53,463 bases of DNA from the NCBI GenBank assembly GCA_023417315.1, contig JAEZFW010000031.1:1-53463 (forward strand), given 5' to 3'. The stretch is from Pseudomonadota bacterium (GTDB lineage: Bacteria; Pseudomonadota; Gammaproteobacteria; Steroidobacterales; Steroidobacteraceae). Below are positions 1-9,100 of this stretch, piece by piece. The notes beneath the pieces were generated by a model. The model saw only the letters and a list, made by a program, of their open reading frames with translations. It did no database searches and was not told where the DNA came from. Position numbers and translations under genes: made by a program. Every line of letters begins with the position of its first letter. The stretch's first letter is position 1.

Positions 1-282
1 GGGCGCAACGCCGCCGCGCGCGAGGCAGCGAAGGCGCCATCACAAGGCACGTACCAGTCCTCCTTCTTCAAGATCATCAACGACGCCCACCACGCGCTCT
101 ATGAAGTGCACTTCAAGAGTAACTACCAAGGAGAACCGGAGCTCAAGTACTGCATCTCAATGTATTGCCAACAAGGATGGGACCCGCGAACCGGCAAAGT
201 GGAGATCACGCTACTGAGCAACGAACGCAAACGTCGCGGCCATGAAACGTCGTGCGTAGCGCATGCGAAAAGGGGTCGCTAG
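1..282 (+). CDS. Hypothetical protein, 3' end only
   Basis: An open frame enters from the left edge in frame 1 and stops at a TAG at 280-282, giving the last 93 residues of a protein whose start lies outside the window. The visible part contains FFKIINDAHHALYEVHF and ELKYCISMYCQQGWDP and ends in a basic tail (NERKRRG...AKRGR). The alternation of hydrophobic and charged residues and the normal codon use of the window suggest a real secreted or periplasmic globular domain. I do not recognise the family. The repeat-rich spacer starts immediately after the stop. Confidence 0.6.
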   Translation, partial: GRNAAAREAAKAPSQGTYQSSFFKIINDAHHALYEVHFKSNYQGEPELKYCISMYCQQGWDPRTGKVEITLLSNERKRRGHETSCVAHAKRGR

Positions 283-370
283 CGCAACCCGCAAACCGCA
301 CTATCGACGTCAAGCGAGCCTTCGGCTCAAGCGCGCCTTCGTCAGGCCAGAATAGGATACCAATAAGCGG

Positions 371-691
371 CGTCATCCCGACGGAGGCGCATTGCTGGCC
401 GGGGAAATGAATTTGAGCAGCGATAGAAGGACAGGATGGGGGCGCGTAATAGCGCGCACTTTTGCGCCCCCTCCCTAACCCTCCCCCGCTTCGCAAGGGA
501 GGGAACAGGGACGAGAGGCGCCTCGCGCTAGTTTTCCCCGGACAGCAGTGGCCGGAGGCCGGGATCCAGACACAACATGCGCGACTCACATGAGAATGCC
601 TGGACCCCGATCTTCATCAGTGACGCCACAAGTCTTCTTGCCGTGCGAGAGGCGATGCCTTGCCTGGATCCCGACTTCCGTCGGGATGACG
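371..691. repeat. MITE-like segment with 15-bp inverted ends
   Basis: CGTCATCCCGACGGA at 371-385 is the exact reverse complement of TCCGTCGGGATGACG at 677-691. Inside lies another inverted pair around GGATCCAG/CTGGATCC. The terminal motif matches the widespread palindromic family whose translation reads like WIPxxxGMT. The segment codes for nothing recognisable. It could be a non-autonomous mobile element or a cluster of several independent palindromic repeats; I cannot tell which from one copy. Confidence 0.5.
469..503. repeat. REP-like palindrome (CCCTCCCT...AGGGAGGG)
   Basis: The arms CCCTCCCT (469-476) and AGGGAGGG (496-503) are perfectly complementary and enclose a C-rich loop containing ACCCTCCCCCGCTTCGC. 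This is the common proteobacterial intergenic repeat of the form CCCTCCC...GGGAGGG. A related palindrome (1805-1828) lies inside the dipeptidase gene about 1.3 kb away. Confidence 0.6.
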
Positions 692-727
692 CCGATGGGG
701 AGTTCGTTCCACCTTCTTCTCTCTGGC

Positions 728-842
728 CTGCCGCTAGGCTCCCTTGCCGTCGCTAGTGCGGCTTCCCTGCCGATAGGCCTCCTTGCCGTCGCACGCACGG
801 CTGCCCTGATTCTTTTCTGGCTTGCCGCTAGGCTCAGCTTGT
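728..842. repeat. Degenerate tandem repeats of about 39 bp
   Basis: The motifs TGCCGCTAGGCTC (728-741 and near 821-834), CTTGCCGTCGC (743-754 and near 782-792) and TAGTGCGGCT recur with variation; a further GTCGATAGTGCGGCTGGCC occurs near 870-888. The units are imperfect, so this looks like a decaying minisatellite rather than a CRISPR array: spacers are neither unique nor of constant length. Confidence 0.45.
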
Positions 843-888
843 GACCAACGGGAATCCCCTGGGGGACCGTCGATAGTGCGGCTGGCCT

Positions 889-1272
889 TCAGATTTCCTT
901 CCCATACGGCTTCGTAATGATCTCGAGGAAGTGCCCGTCCGGATCGACGAAATACACGCCACGTCCGCCGAAGTGGTGATTGATCTCTCCTGGCTGCGCG
1001 CGCGCAGGATCCGCCCAGTACGGAATGCTGCGCTCGCGGATGCGCGTGAAGATCTCGTCGAACTCCTGATCGCTCACCAGGAAGGCGTAGTGCTGAGAGG
1101 GCACATCGCCGTCCGCATCGATGAAATCGAGACTCACGCCGTTGCTCGTGTCGACTGTCACGAAAGGACCGAATCGCCGCGGTGGAGGCAATCCAAAGAG
1201 ATCGGTGAGCCACTGCGCCGCGGCGCGGCTGTCGCGCGCATGCCAGATGAAGTGATTGAATTGAATGGCCAC
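889..1272 (-). CDS. VOC-family (glyoxalase/bleomycin-resistance fold) protein
   Basis: A 127-residue single-domain protein of the vicinal oxygen chelate superfamily. It opens with a beta strand carrying a likely metal ligand (IQFNHFIWHARD), followed by the helix AAQWLTDLFG, and ends with the typical last-strand motif GVYFVDPDGHFLEIITKPYG, whose Glu is the usual metal ligand. Members are metal-dependent dioxygenases, glyoxalases or resistance-type binding proteins; the substrate cannot be read from sequence. The start is GTG at 1272, chosen because AGGAGGG lies 5-8 bases upstream on the minus strand. It lies 46 bp downstream of the dipeptidase gene on the same strand and may be co-transcribed with it. 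Confidence 0.85.
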   Translation of the reverse strand: MAIQFNHFIWHARDSRAAAQWLTDLFGLPPPRRFGPFVTVDTSNGVSLDFIDADGDVPSQHYAFLVSDQEFDEIFTRIRERSIPYWADPARAQPGEINHHFGGRGVYFVDPDGHFLEIITKPYGKEI

Positions 1273-1318
1273 GGACCCTCCTCAACAGTCGAGCGCATCC
1301 GACAACGGAGCCGCGCCC

Positions 1319-2143
1319 TCATTTCACCAGGAAGTCATAAGCAACGTCTTCCGACGGTTCTGGGCGAAAGGTGTAGTGCCACCATTCCATAGAGTAGTTC
1401 TGGAAGCCTGCCGCTTCCATTGCTTCTCGGAGGCGCTGCCTGTTCTCACGTTGTTCTGCGGTGATGTGGGGTGAATCGGTGTGCGCACGCACGTCGAAAA
1501 AATCGAACTCCGTGCCCATGTCGAGCTCGAGGCATTCGGAGTCACAACGCATGAGCGTCAGATCCACAGTCGCGCCACGACTGTGCCCAGAAGTGGGTGA
1601 GATGTAGTTGCCGAGCAATGCGCTCTTATCGAGATTTGGATAGAAGCGCCGCTTGGTCGCCTGATCGTCCGTGTCCTCGGCCCATTCGACGAAATGCATC
1701 ACCGCGCGCACGGGGCGATAGCAATCGAAGATCTTCAGCCGAAGAGACGCATCTGCTTCTCGCGAGGCAGATGCGGCGGGCGACGCATCGTGCTGCATCG
1801 CTTCACCTCTCCCGCTTTCGGGAGAGGTCGTCAGCGGAGCGGCGGGTGAGGGTTCTTGCTCGCGCAGCGCACGTTCGACGCGCGCCAAGGCTTCCGCAAC
1901 TGGTCTGAGTAGATAGCACTTCTCTGCTTCATACCCGCGCACCCGCTCTCCCACGAAGTTGTTCTTGCCCGCGTAACGGACGTCCAATCGAATGTCTGGC
2001 ACGAGTGACTGAATGCTGACCATGCCTGCAGCTTCGGGTGTCGCCGCATGTGACACGCGCGGTGCTTCCGAGAGAGCAGTCGAGCACATCGCAACGCAGG
2101 TGACGAAGACAATCGCTGACTCAAACCGTGTCGGAATGATCAT
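1319..2143 (-). CDS. VanX/DdpX-like D-Ala-D-Ala dipeptidase, secreted
   Basis: Peptidase family M15D. Family landmarks are all present: the arginine motif FDCYRPVRA, the zinc motif SGHSRGATVDL (SxHxxGxAxD type), and the C-terminal EWWH supplying the catalytic Glu and third zinc ligand. The family hydrolyses D-Ala-D-Ala dipeptide. A leader MIIPTRFESAIVFVTCVAMCSTALS suggests export, so a role in peptidoglycan-derived dipeptide salvage is more likely than vancomycin resistance. The ATG at 2143 is preferred over one 13 codons upstream because it begins the hydrophobic leader. Between the conserved YLLRPVAEALARVE and LRLKIFDCYRP blocks lies a low-complexity stretch of about 38 residues encoded partly by a DNA palindrome (1805-1828), probably an in-frame repeat insertion. 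Confidence 0.88.
   Translation of the reverse strand: MIIPTRFESAIVFVTCVAMCSTALSEAPRVSHAATPEAAGMVSIQSLVPDIRLDVRYAGKNNFVGERVRGYEAEKCYLLRPVAEALARVERALREQEPSPAAPLTTSPESGRGEAMQHDASPAASASREADASLRLKIFDCYRPVRAVMHFVEWAEDTDDQATKRRFYPNLDKSALLGNYISPTSGHSRGATVDLTLMRCDSECLELDMGTEFDFFDVRAHTDSPHITAEQRENRQRLREAMEAAGFQNYSMEWWHYTFRPEPSEDVAYDFLVK
1805..1828. repeat. REP-like palindrome inside the dipeptidase gene
   Basis: ACCTCTCCCG (1805-1814), loop CTTT, CGGGAGAGGT (1819-1828): a perfect 10-bp stem. It is followed by GGCGGGTGAGGG, as in the common CCCTCACC...CTCTCCCG repeat family. The reading frame of the dipeptidase stays open through it, adding residues such as LTTSPESGRGEA that have no counterpart in the conserved VanX core. 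Confidence 0.7.
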
Positions 2144-2312
2144 GTGAGCGCTGATCCAAGCCCCTCGATGAGCTGTGTACACGCTGGTCCTCGTAACGAT
2201 CCTGCACGTATGCGCCTACAATGTCACCTCGCGCGATTGAATGTCGGCTCAGCGCCGCCTAATCCGTCCTTGTTGAGTGAACGCGAGTTTAGAACTAGCC
2301 AGGGGTAAGACG

Positions 2313-2696
2313 ATGCGAGTCATGGTCATGATCAAAGCGACGAAGAGCTCCGAAGCTGGCGCGAAGCCGACCAAGGAGCTGTTCGAGGCGATGGGAAAAT
2401 TCAATCAGGAATTGATGGCAGCCGGCGTCATGCTTGGCGGCGATGGGCTGCGCCCGAGTCGCGAAGGCAAGCGGGTGCGTTTCTCCAGCGACGACGAGCG
2501 CCTTGTGATGGACGGCCCGTTCACCGAGTCGAAGGAAGTGATTGCCGGTTACTGGGTCTGGCAAGTGCAATCGATGGACGAGGCGATCGCCTGGGTTCGC
2601 CGTTGCCCTCATCCAATGCCGGGCGAAGACACTGAGATCGACATCCGGCCGCTGTACGAGATGGAAGACTTCACGAAGTTATTCGAAGAGGGATGA
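2313..2696 (+). CDS. YciI/DGPF-domain family protein
   Basis: A 127-residue protein of the YCII-related (DGPF) family, small ferredoxin-like-fold proteins often encoded beside sigma factors or in accessory clusters. The hallmark DGPFTESKEVIAGYW is complete, followed by the helix DEAIAWVRRCP and a C-terminal EIDIRPLYEMEDF. The biochemical role is unknown for most members. The start is ATG 2313, with AGGGGTAAG just upstream; a GTG 12 codons earlier has no ribosome site. The 3' end overlaps the convergent TraB/GumN gene by 18 bp. No extracytoplasmic sigma factor, the usual partner, is visible next to it. Confidence 0.85.
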   Translation: MRVMVMIKATKSSEAGAKPTKELFEAMGKFNQELMAAGVMLGGDGLRPSREGKRVRFSSDDERLVMDGPFTESKEVIAGYWVWQVQSMDEAIAWVRRCPHPMPGEDTEIDIRPLYEMEDFTKLFEEG

Positions 2697-3764
2697 AGCT
2701 GCGCTTTGCGAGCCGCCGGCATCGGTATGGCCCGGTTCCAGTACGACATACCCTTTCTCGCGCAACTTCGCCGCATATCCGTTCGTGCTCGTGAGTTGTG
2801 AAAGTGGCAATACCGCTAGCGTTGACGCATTCTCGGTGAGGCTCTTTACTGCTTGATCGAGCCAGAGCGCGTGCATCTGCGTCGCAATATCAGCCGGTAT
2901 GATGTCCTGCGCGATCGTCGACGCGAGAAACGCGGCAGCGCAGGCATGGCTTGGATCAGGTAACGCTGAAACAGCGGACAGCTGCTCGAGATCCGCTGTG
3001 GCCCAGGCGTGGGCGCGCGTGCTCATCGTCTCCGTGTCGGAGACCGCTTCCACGAGCTCCAACGTCGTAGCGAAGCACTCGGTATCATCGAGATGCTCGC
3101 GCGAGAACGCCTTGAGCGAAGACTTGATCGTCTTCGTCGCGAACGTGAAGTGCAGTGATGGTGTTGTCATCTTGACTTGGTGTTGCTGAGCGAGTCGCGA
3201 CACGACACTCCTAACCACCTCCGCATTCCTGAATCCTGATTTCGAGAACGCCTTACCTTGCAGCTTCTCGGCGGCGAAGATCGGCCGCCATCGTTCGATG
3301 CCTCGGTCGCGCGGCATATAAATCCTCTTCAAGGCAAGCCAACGCCCGTACAGCTCTTCCGGCAGGACGTCCTTCAATTTCGACTTATCGGGATTCTTGC
3401 GCGCTCCCAACGCGGTGGGCAGGAGAGACATCCCTTTCATGAAACCAATCCTCTCATCCGGCTTCACAACGAGCGCACTCGGAAGCAAGATCTCTTGAGA
3501 GCCGCGCACGACTTCCTCGATCTCGTTGGATTTCCATTTCATCTTCTTCGGTAGCGGCGGCGGCTCCGCGATGATCCAGAGCACATGAGCATTCGGGTCG
3601 TCCGCCCGCATCACTTTCCACAGCCCCGGCCCTGGATACTCTCCTTCGACGAGCACCTCGTCGATCTCGTTCTTCGACGCGACCGGTGCGTTCACGTACG
3701 CCGTTTCGGCCCGGAGGGCGGCCGCGAAACATAGGGTTACAAGCAGCAAGCAAGGTGTGCGCAT
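2679..3764 (-). CDS. TraB/GumN family protein, secreted
   Basis: A 361-residue protein with a cleavable signal peptide (MRTPCLLLVTLCFAAALRA). The mature part has the TraB/GumN organisation: an early LWKVMRADDPNAHVLWIIAEPPPLP strand region (usually LWKV...YLLGTIH; here the GTIH is degenerate), a central helical region including SLLPTALGARKN, and a C-terminal LAVLPLSQLTSTNGYAAKLREKGYVVLEP resembling the family's last block (usually V.G..HL.G..G....L...G). The family may be metalloprotease-like. Loss of the GxxH motif suggests an altered or inactive site. The gene faces the YciI-like gene. Confidence 0.7.
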   Translation of the reverse strand: MRTPCLLLVTLCFAAALRAETAYVNAPVASKNEIDEVLVEGEYPGPGLWKVMRADDPNAHVLWIIAEPPPLPKKMKWKSNEIEEVVRGSQEILLPSALVVKPDERIGFMKGMSLLPTALGARKNPDKSKLKDVLPEELYGRWLALKRIYMPRDRGIERWRPIFAAEKLQGKAFSKSGFRNAEVVRSVVSRLAQQHQVKMTTPSLHFTFATKTIKSSLKAFSREHLDDTECFATTLELVEAVSDTETMSTRAHAWATADLEQLSAVSALPDPSHACAAAFLASTIAQDIIPADIATQMHALWLDQAVKSLTENASTLAVLPLSQLTSTNGYAAKLREKGYVVLEPGHTDAGGSQSAASSLFE

Positions 3765-3937
3765 TCGCTGATCCCACTCATATATATGTGTATCCCTGTC
3801 GCATGGACGCGCACTTTGGACACGAGGGCGGGGCGTTTTGTTACACTCGGTTGACGCGATGGCCCGACGGGCATAACTGCTGCCTTCAGAAGCGAGCCTT
3901 CGTTTCGTCGCTCTGCTTTTCTGACGCAGTTTGCGTC

Positions 3938-4333
3938 TTAGTCTTCAACGCCCGCCCACTTCAGGGCCTCCGCTCGTTGCGCGAAAGAGAGATATTGGAT
4001 GATCTTGTCGTTGCGAAACACGAAGCCATCGGCGAATCGTCCGCCAATCCATTCGGTCGAATCTCTGAGGCGGACCCGAGCGTGGAGGTACACGACCACC
4101 CTATTTCCATTCTGGAAGAACTCCTCGGGGTCGCACGTCCCTTCGGCCCAAGTACCACGCCCTTTCCTGACGTGCTCCTGCACTTCCGCAATACCGCGAT
4201 AGGTGCCGGCTGTTGGAAAACCCTCGGGCTCGATTCGCACGATCTCCGGATCGAAGTCCTTGACGAGGGCCTGCATGTCATTGCGATTGATCGCAGCGAA
4301 GAAGTCTTCGAGTACTTCAGTTTCGGTGCTCAT
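3938..4333 (-). CDS. SnoaL/NTF2-like protein
   Basis: A 131-residue alpha+beta barrel protein. The segment EVLEDFFAAINRNDMQALVKDFDPEIVRIEP is the classic first helix pair and strand of SnoaL/NTF2-like proteins, followed by TYRGIAEVQEHVRKGRGTW and two long strands (GNRVVVYLHARVRL, GGRFADGFVFRNDKIIQY). Such folds act as small isomerases, hydrolases or ligand-binding proteins; no specific activity can be given. ATG 4333 starts the recognisable domain; a longer frame upstream (to 4453) would overlap the end of the malectin gene and lacks domain similarity. Confidence 0.75.
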   Translation of the reverse strand: MSTETEVLEDFFAAINRNDMQALVKDFDPEIVRIEPEGFPTAGTYRGIAEVQEHVRKGRGTWAEGTCDPEEFFQNGNRVVVYLHARVRLRDSTEWIGGRFADGFVFRNDKIIQYLSFAQRAEALKWAGVED

Positions 4334-4427
4334 GGGCTCTCTCTGAGCGCCTGCGCGAACATCGGTACGCAAACGCACCGCGGTCCGGATCGCTGGTATC
4401 GTTGCGATCAATGTGGGCGACCGCCAG

Positions 4428-5954
4428 TCATTCCGATTCGTGCAACACCTCAATACCCGAGACAGTAGCGTGATTCACGACGGGCTCGAATGTGAGATTG
4501 ATCTTTCCCTGCGCGGACGGCCTGACGTTTGCGAAAGTCTTCGAGACGACCCGCAGGCTGCCAACTTCCTTGTAGATGTCGAAGTTCTCCAGCAGCGTTT
4601 GGCCGTTGCAGAACACGTTGAAGACTCTGCTGCCGACGCCACCGCCGCCTTCGAGCTGCGGTCCGAAGTAAAACTCAGCGAAGTGTAAGATCACTGTGTA
4701 ACGACCACGCGGATCGACAGGGATCGCGTAATTGAAATGCCCGTAGCGTTCCGCGCTGAACAGCTCCGGATCGTCCGTGCCGCTCACTTTCCGGCGCTCT
4801 GTCGAACGAAATCCGTTGATGTAGTAGTCGTCTGCGCGCCATCGCTGACCTTTATGGTCAACGAATGACGTTGGCTGGGTGATGATGCGGATCGGTTTCA
4901 GTCTGCCCGGCGTTCCAGGAGCGAGCTCCAATGCATTGAGCCAAGGCGCCGCCATCTGGTTCGTGAATCTGAGACGGACGAAACCATCCTCATCGGGAGC
5001 GATGTCTCTGAAGACTTTCTCATCGGCGACATCCGAGCCGTGTGCGCTGATGTTGACGTCATACGCAGTGAGCAAGGGTTTCCCGTTCAGTGAGACATCG
5101 AAGCTCGCAAGCTTCTCGTCGCCGACGCGCTGCGGAGTCACGAAGAAGAGCCGCAGCTCGTAGCTTCCCGGTCCGGCCGGGATGTCATAGCCAAATTCTC
5201 CGGTCCGCGAGCTCGCAAATAGGAAAGGGCGGCTGGTTCCACGAACGAACCCGCGATCGATGGCCCACGTTCCGCCGCCTGTGTAGAAACGGTCAGGTGT
5301 CCATCGCACACCGGAGTTGTCGATGACATCGCTTCCGGCGTAACCCGCCATGAGATGTACTTCTCCGGTTGCGTCGACAGGCTCTGGAACCGCGACTGAT
5401 GCAGTCTTGCCCGTTCGCGACTGCGGCGATGCAACCTGCGTGTCGCTCGCATCTTCGATCATCACAAAGGCGAGCATCGCCGCGCATATCAGAACGAAGA
5501 TCGATGAGAGGTACAGCGTCCTCCTTCTCGAGGAAGAGGAGGCGGTTGCTTCCTTCTCGAGGACCGTTCCCTCACCCGCCATCTCATCCTCGCGAGCGCC
5601 ACTGACCTGATCGACGAGCAGAGGCTCTGGAGTGGTCGAGAACTTCGGAACATACGTTCCGGCGGGAAGGGAAATCTGCAAGCCTTCGGTGCCGCCTCCC
5701 TTCTCGTAGATCTCGCGCAGCTTCTTACGCAATCGATGCGCCTCGACGCGTACGACCGCATCCTGCGCGGGATCGAAACTTTTCGCTGACCGCCCGAAAA
5801 CCTCGGTCGCGATGTTGAACTCAGTGAGTTGCTCTTCCTGCTGTTGAAGGGATTTCTCGCCGAGATACGCCAGCAGACGGCCGGGTCGCGTGCTTCTGCC
5901 AAGAAGCTCCACCGCTCGCTCCAATTCCTGCCGCTCGGTATCGCGCGAGGTCAT
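4428..5954 (-). CDS. Transmembrane malectin protein with putative N-terminal DNA-binding domain
   Basis: 508 residues in three parts. Residues about 10-105 (RPGRLLAYLGEKSLQQQEEQ, then FGRSAKSFDPAQDAVVRVEAHRLRKKLREIYE and SLPAGTYVPKF) match the winged-helix-like N-terminal region found in transmembrane one-component regulators. A single membrane span follows at about 146-165. The exported part carries two malectin-type carbohydrate-binding domains (about 199-345 and 355-505), each with a W-x-x-D-x-Y/F-x-G start and a final surface of LxFxN/LxFEP strands. The layout suggests ToxR/CadC-like sensing of a sugar polymer in the periplasm with direct promoter binding. It is divergent from the TonB receptor, with 232 bp between them, so that receptor and the GH44 enzyme are its likely targets. 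DNA binding is inferred, not shown. Confidence 0.75.
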   Translation of the reverse strand: MTSRDTERQELERAVELLGRSTRPGRLLAYLGEKSLQQQEEQLTEFNIATEVFGRSAKSFDPAQDAVVRVEAHRLRKKLREIYEKGGGTEGLQISLPAGTYVPKFSTTPEPLLVDQVSGAREDEMAGEGTVLEKEATASSSSRRRTLYLSSIFVLICAAMLAFVMIEDASDTQVASPQSRTGKTASVAVPEPVDATGEVHLMAGYAGSDVIDNSGVRWTPDRFYTGGGTWAIDRGFVRGTSRPFLFASSRTGEFGYDIPAGPGSYELRLFFVTPQRVGDEKLASFDVSLNGKPLLTAYDVNISAHGSDVADEKVFRDIAPDEDGFVRLRFTNQMAAPWLNALELAPGTPGRLKPIRIITQPTSFVDHKGQRWRADDYYINGFRSTERRKVSGTDDPELFSAERYGHFNYAIPVDPRGRYTVILHFAEFYFGPQLEGGGGVGSRVFNVFCNGQTLLENFDIYKEVGSLRVVSKTFANVRPSAQGKINLTFEPVVNHATVSGIEVLHESE

Positions 5955-6186
5955 GCCAATGGTTACTCACCTTCCGTCGGATGCAACGTTACTTGCGCGA
6001 GTGAAACACTCGAGATCCGCGCTGAAACGTCCCGCCAAATCAATAATGTACGTTAAAGGCCCGGCGTGAAACCAGCGTGTACAAGATTGAACTTACGTCC
6101 CACCGCGCGTTGCCGTTAGGTTCCGGCTGAAGCAATCCGCAAGAGCATTGCTCAGTACAGGTCAATGACAACATGTTGGGGGACAC
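5955..6186. promoter_or_regulatory. Divergent regulatory region, malectin regulator / TonB receptor
   Basis: 232 bp between two divergent starts must hold both promoters. A strong ribosome site (GGGGGA, about 6177-6183) precedes the receptor ATG at 6187. AT-rich stretches occur at 6035-6060 (CCAAATCAATAATGTACG) and 6085-6100. No operator repeat stands out clearly. Confidence 0.45.
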
Positions 6187-9100
6187 ATGATCGTACGCGA
6201 TTTCTCGAGCTCCTGGTCGAAAGGCAGCTCGTTGTCGACACTGGTCAGACCGTCACGTACTTACATCGCGCTCGCGATCGGGGCGTCACTGCTCACAAGC
6301 ACGCCGAGTACAGCCCAGAACGAAGACGTGGAGGAAGTCATCGTCACTGGCATTCGCCAGAGCATCGAGTCGGCGCAAGAGATCAAGCGCAACGCCGAGC
6401 AGATCGTCGATTCGGTCGCTGCCGTCGACATCACGGCCTTGCCCGATCGCACCGTGACGGAGACGCTGCAGCGCATTCCGGGCATCGCGATCGACCACCT
6501 GTTCGCTCCCAACGACACCAATCGATTCTCGGCTGAAGGGAGCGGTGTGGTGATCCGCGGTATGACGCAAGTGCGCAGCGAGCTCAACGGCCGCGATGTT
6601 TTCAGCGCGCGCAACACGCGCGGCTTGAGCTTCGAAGACGTACCGTCCGAGCTCATGGCGGGCGTCGATGTGTACAAGAATCCGTCTGCCGACATGATCG
6701 AAGGCGGCATCGCTGGTACCGTCAATCTGCGCACGCGTAAGCCGTTCGATTCGCCCGGTCTCGTATTCGGCGCGACCGCCAGCCTCAACTACGGGGATTT
6801 CGCGGAAGAGACCAAGCCGCAGGCTTCGATGCTCATCAGCAATCGTTGGGACACGGGCATCGGCGAGATGGGCTTGCTCCTCAACGCAGCTTATTCGGAG
6901 CTCGCGACCCGCACCGACAGCATCCAGTTCGGTCGGCCGTTTCGACGCGACGCGACCGCGCTCATCGGATCGGTGAGCAATGCCGTCGATTGTCCTTCGA
7001 TGGAAGGGGGAACGTTTTCGTGCGTCAATCTGCCCGCGGGCGCGCGATGGAGCGAGCTCGACTTCGATCGCGAACGCATTGGCGGTGCGATCGCATTTCA
7101 GTGGCGCCCCTCGGACCGTACCGAGCTGAGCCTGCAAGCGCTGCACTCGGACTACGTCATGAATTGGACCGAGCACTCGGCGTGGTTCCAAGCGGGCGCG
7201 TATGACACAGCGATCGCACCTGGCACGACTGCAACGTTCGACTCCGAAGGCAACTTCGTGTCAGGACGACTCGTAACGACGAACGCCGATCTCTCGTGGG
7301 TCTCGGATCCTCTGCTCGAGGACACCGTACGCATCCTGCAACCGGGTGCCGCGCACATCCCAACGGGCGCGACGACGCGTATGGCCGAGATGCATCAGCG
7401 CACCACCGATCTCGGCCTGAACTTCCGCTTCGATGCGACGGATAAACTCTCGATCGCGTTCGACGCCCAGTACGTCAAAGCGGAGGCAGACAACCACGAC
7501 TACACAGTCAACACGGCCGTGTGGCCGGATGCGTTGGACGTCGATTTGAGCGGGAGCCTTCCGCGGATCTCGGTCGTTGGCGGCGATCATCTGACCAATC
7601 CCGCGAACTACTACTGGGCCGCGGGAATGGATATGACGCAAGACAATGTCGGCGACCAGCGTGCGGCACGATTGGACGTCAATTATCAAATCGATTCCGG
7701 ATGGTTGCAGTCGCTGCGTGGCGGCGTGCGCGTGAGCGATCGCAAGGCGACGAACAAGGATGGTGGCTACAACTGGCAACCGATCACGGAATGGTGGATG
7801 GGAAATTCCGCCGGTGGCTGGCCCGGTCAGGTGGCGCCGATGGACCGCTATCTCACAGGTCACTCATCGTTCTTCACCTTCGATAACTTTTATCGCGGCG
7901 AGACGAATCTGCCGGGCGGTCTCTGGGTTGCAAGCGATGATCTCGTACGCGATTTGAAGAATAACGGCGATCTGCTGGCGCAGGCGCAGATCAACGGTCC
8001 AGGGTCGGGATGGGCGCCCGACACTTTCCAACCGGCCGACGCCAATCGTCAGAGTGAAGACACCTACGCCGGATATTTGCTGCTGCGATTCGCAGGTGAT
8101 GTTGGAACGCTGCCACTGGATGGCAATGTCGGCGTGCGCTATGTGAAGACGGAAACCGCAGCTTCCGGCTTTGCGCAGCAACCCGACTGGACGTCCTATG
8201 CACTGTTGGCGCCGAACGTTGCTGCACTCGGAACGGGGCAGGCGGTGGACGTCACGCAAGAAGGCAGCTACAGCGATGTGCTGCCGAGTCTGAATCTGAG
8301 ACTGAAGCTCACGCCTGATCTGCAATGGCGTTTTGCATTCTCGAAGGCGCTCGCGCGGCCGACCTTCGATCAGCTTCGCGCCAACGTCTCGCTAGGCGGA
8401 GATATCGAGATCGTCAACGACATCTCGACGGATCCACCGACACCCATCTCGCAAACGGTCACGTCGTTCACCGGCAGCGGCGGTAATCCTTGGCTCAAGC
8501 CAATGCGCTCGACGCAGTTCGATACCGCGCTCGAGTGGTACTTCGCGCAGCAAGGATCGCTCACGGCCACTGTCTTCTACAAAGACGTGAAGGACTACTT
8601 CATCAGCGGCACCGAGTCGCAATCGATCTTCGGTCAGGACTGGTTGGTGCAGACGACAATCAATGGCGACAAAGGAATCATCCAAGGCTTCGAAGTCGCT
8701 TACTCGCAGTTCTTCGATTTCTTGCCGGGCATCTTCAAAGGTCTCGGATTCCAAGGAAACTACACATACGTCGATAGTAAGGGGTCTCCTGGACCGACGA
8801 GTGGCAACACGACAGTGCCCGGTTTGCCGCTAGAAGGTCTTTCGCCGAAAGCCTACAACGCCATGCTGATCTATCAGCGTGGTCCGGTCGAAGCGCGTCT
8901 CGCTTACAACTGGCGCGAACGCTGGTTGCTCACGACGACGGATGGCGACGGCAAGGGTACCGTGTGGAACGATGACTTCGGAAAGTTGGATGCCTCGGTC
9001 TTCTTCCGCGTCAGCGACAACATCCAAGTGGGATTGGAAGCGAACAACATCAGCAACACCACCCAGAAGTTGCTGGTCGGTCCGTACCAATACACATTGG

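Larger units (their letters stand above)
283..888. other. Non-coding repeat-rich spacer
   Basis: About 600 bp with no convincing gene. It holds several palindromic repeat families: an inverted 15-bp pair at 371-385 and 677-691, a CCCTCCCT/AGGGAGGG stem at 469-503, a second inverted pair around GGATCCAG (about 562-572 and 663-672), and degenerate tandem repeats at 728-842. Translations across it give WIP..VGMT-like strings, the usual signature of dispersed palindromic DNA rather than protein. No promoter could be assigned with confidence. Confidence 0.7.

Noticed and set aside
728..842. CRISPR-like array
   Set aside because: Units are degenerate and back to back, with no unique spacers of constant length and no cas genes.
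6261..7191. Long antisense frames opposite the TonB receptor and other genes
   Set aside because: They mirror codon bias of the real gene on the other strand and show no homology or ribosome sites.
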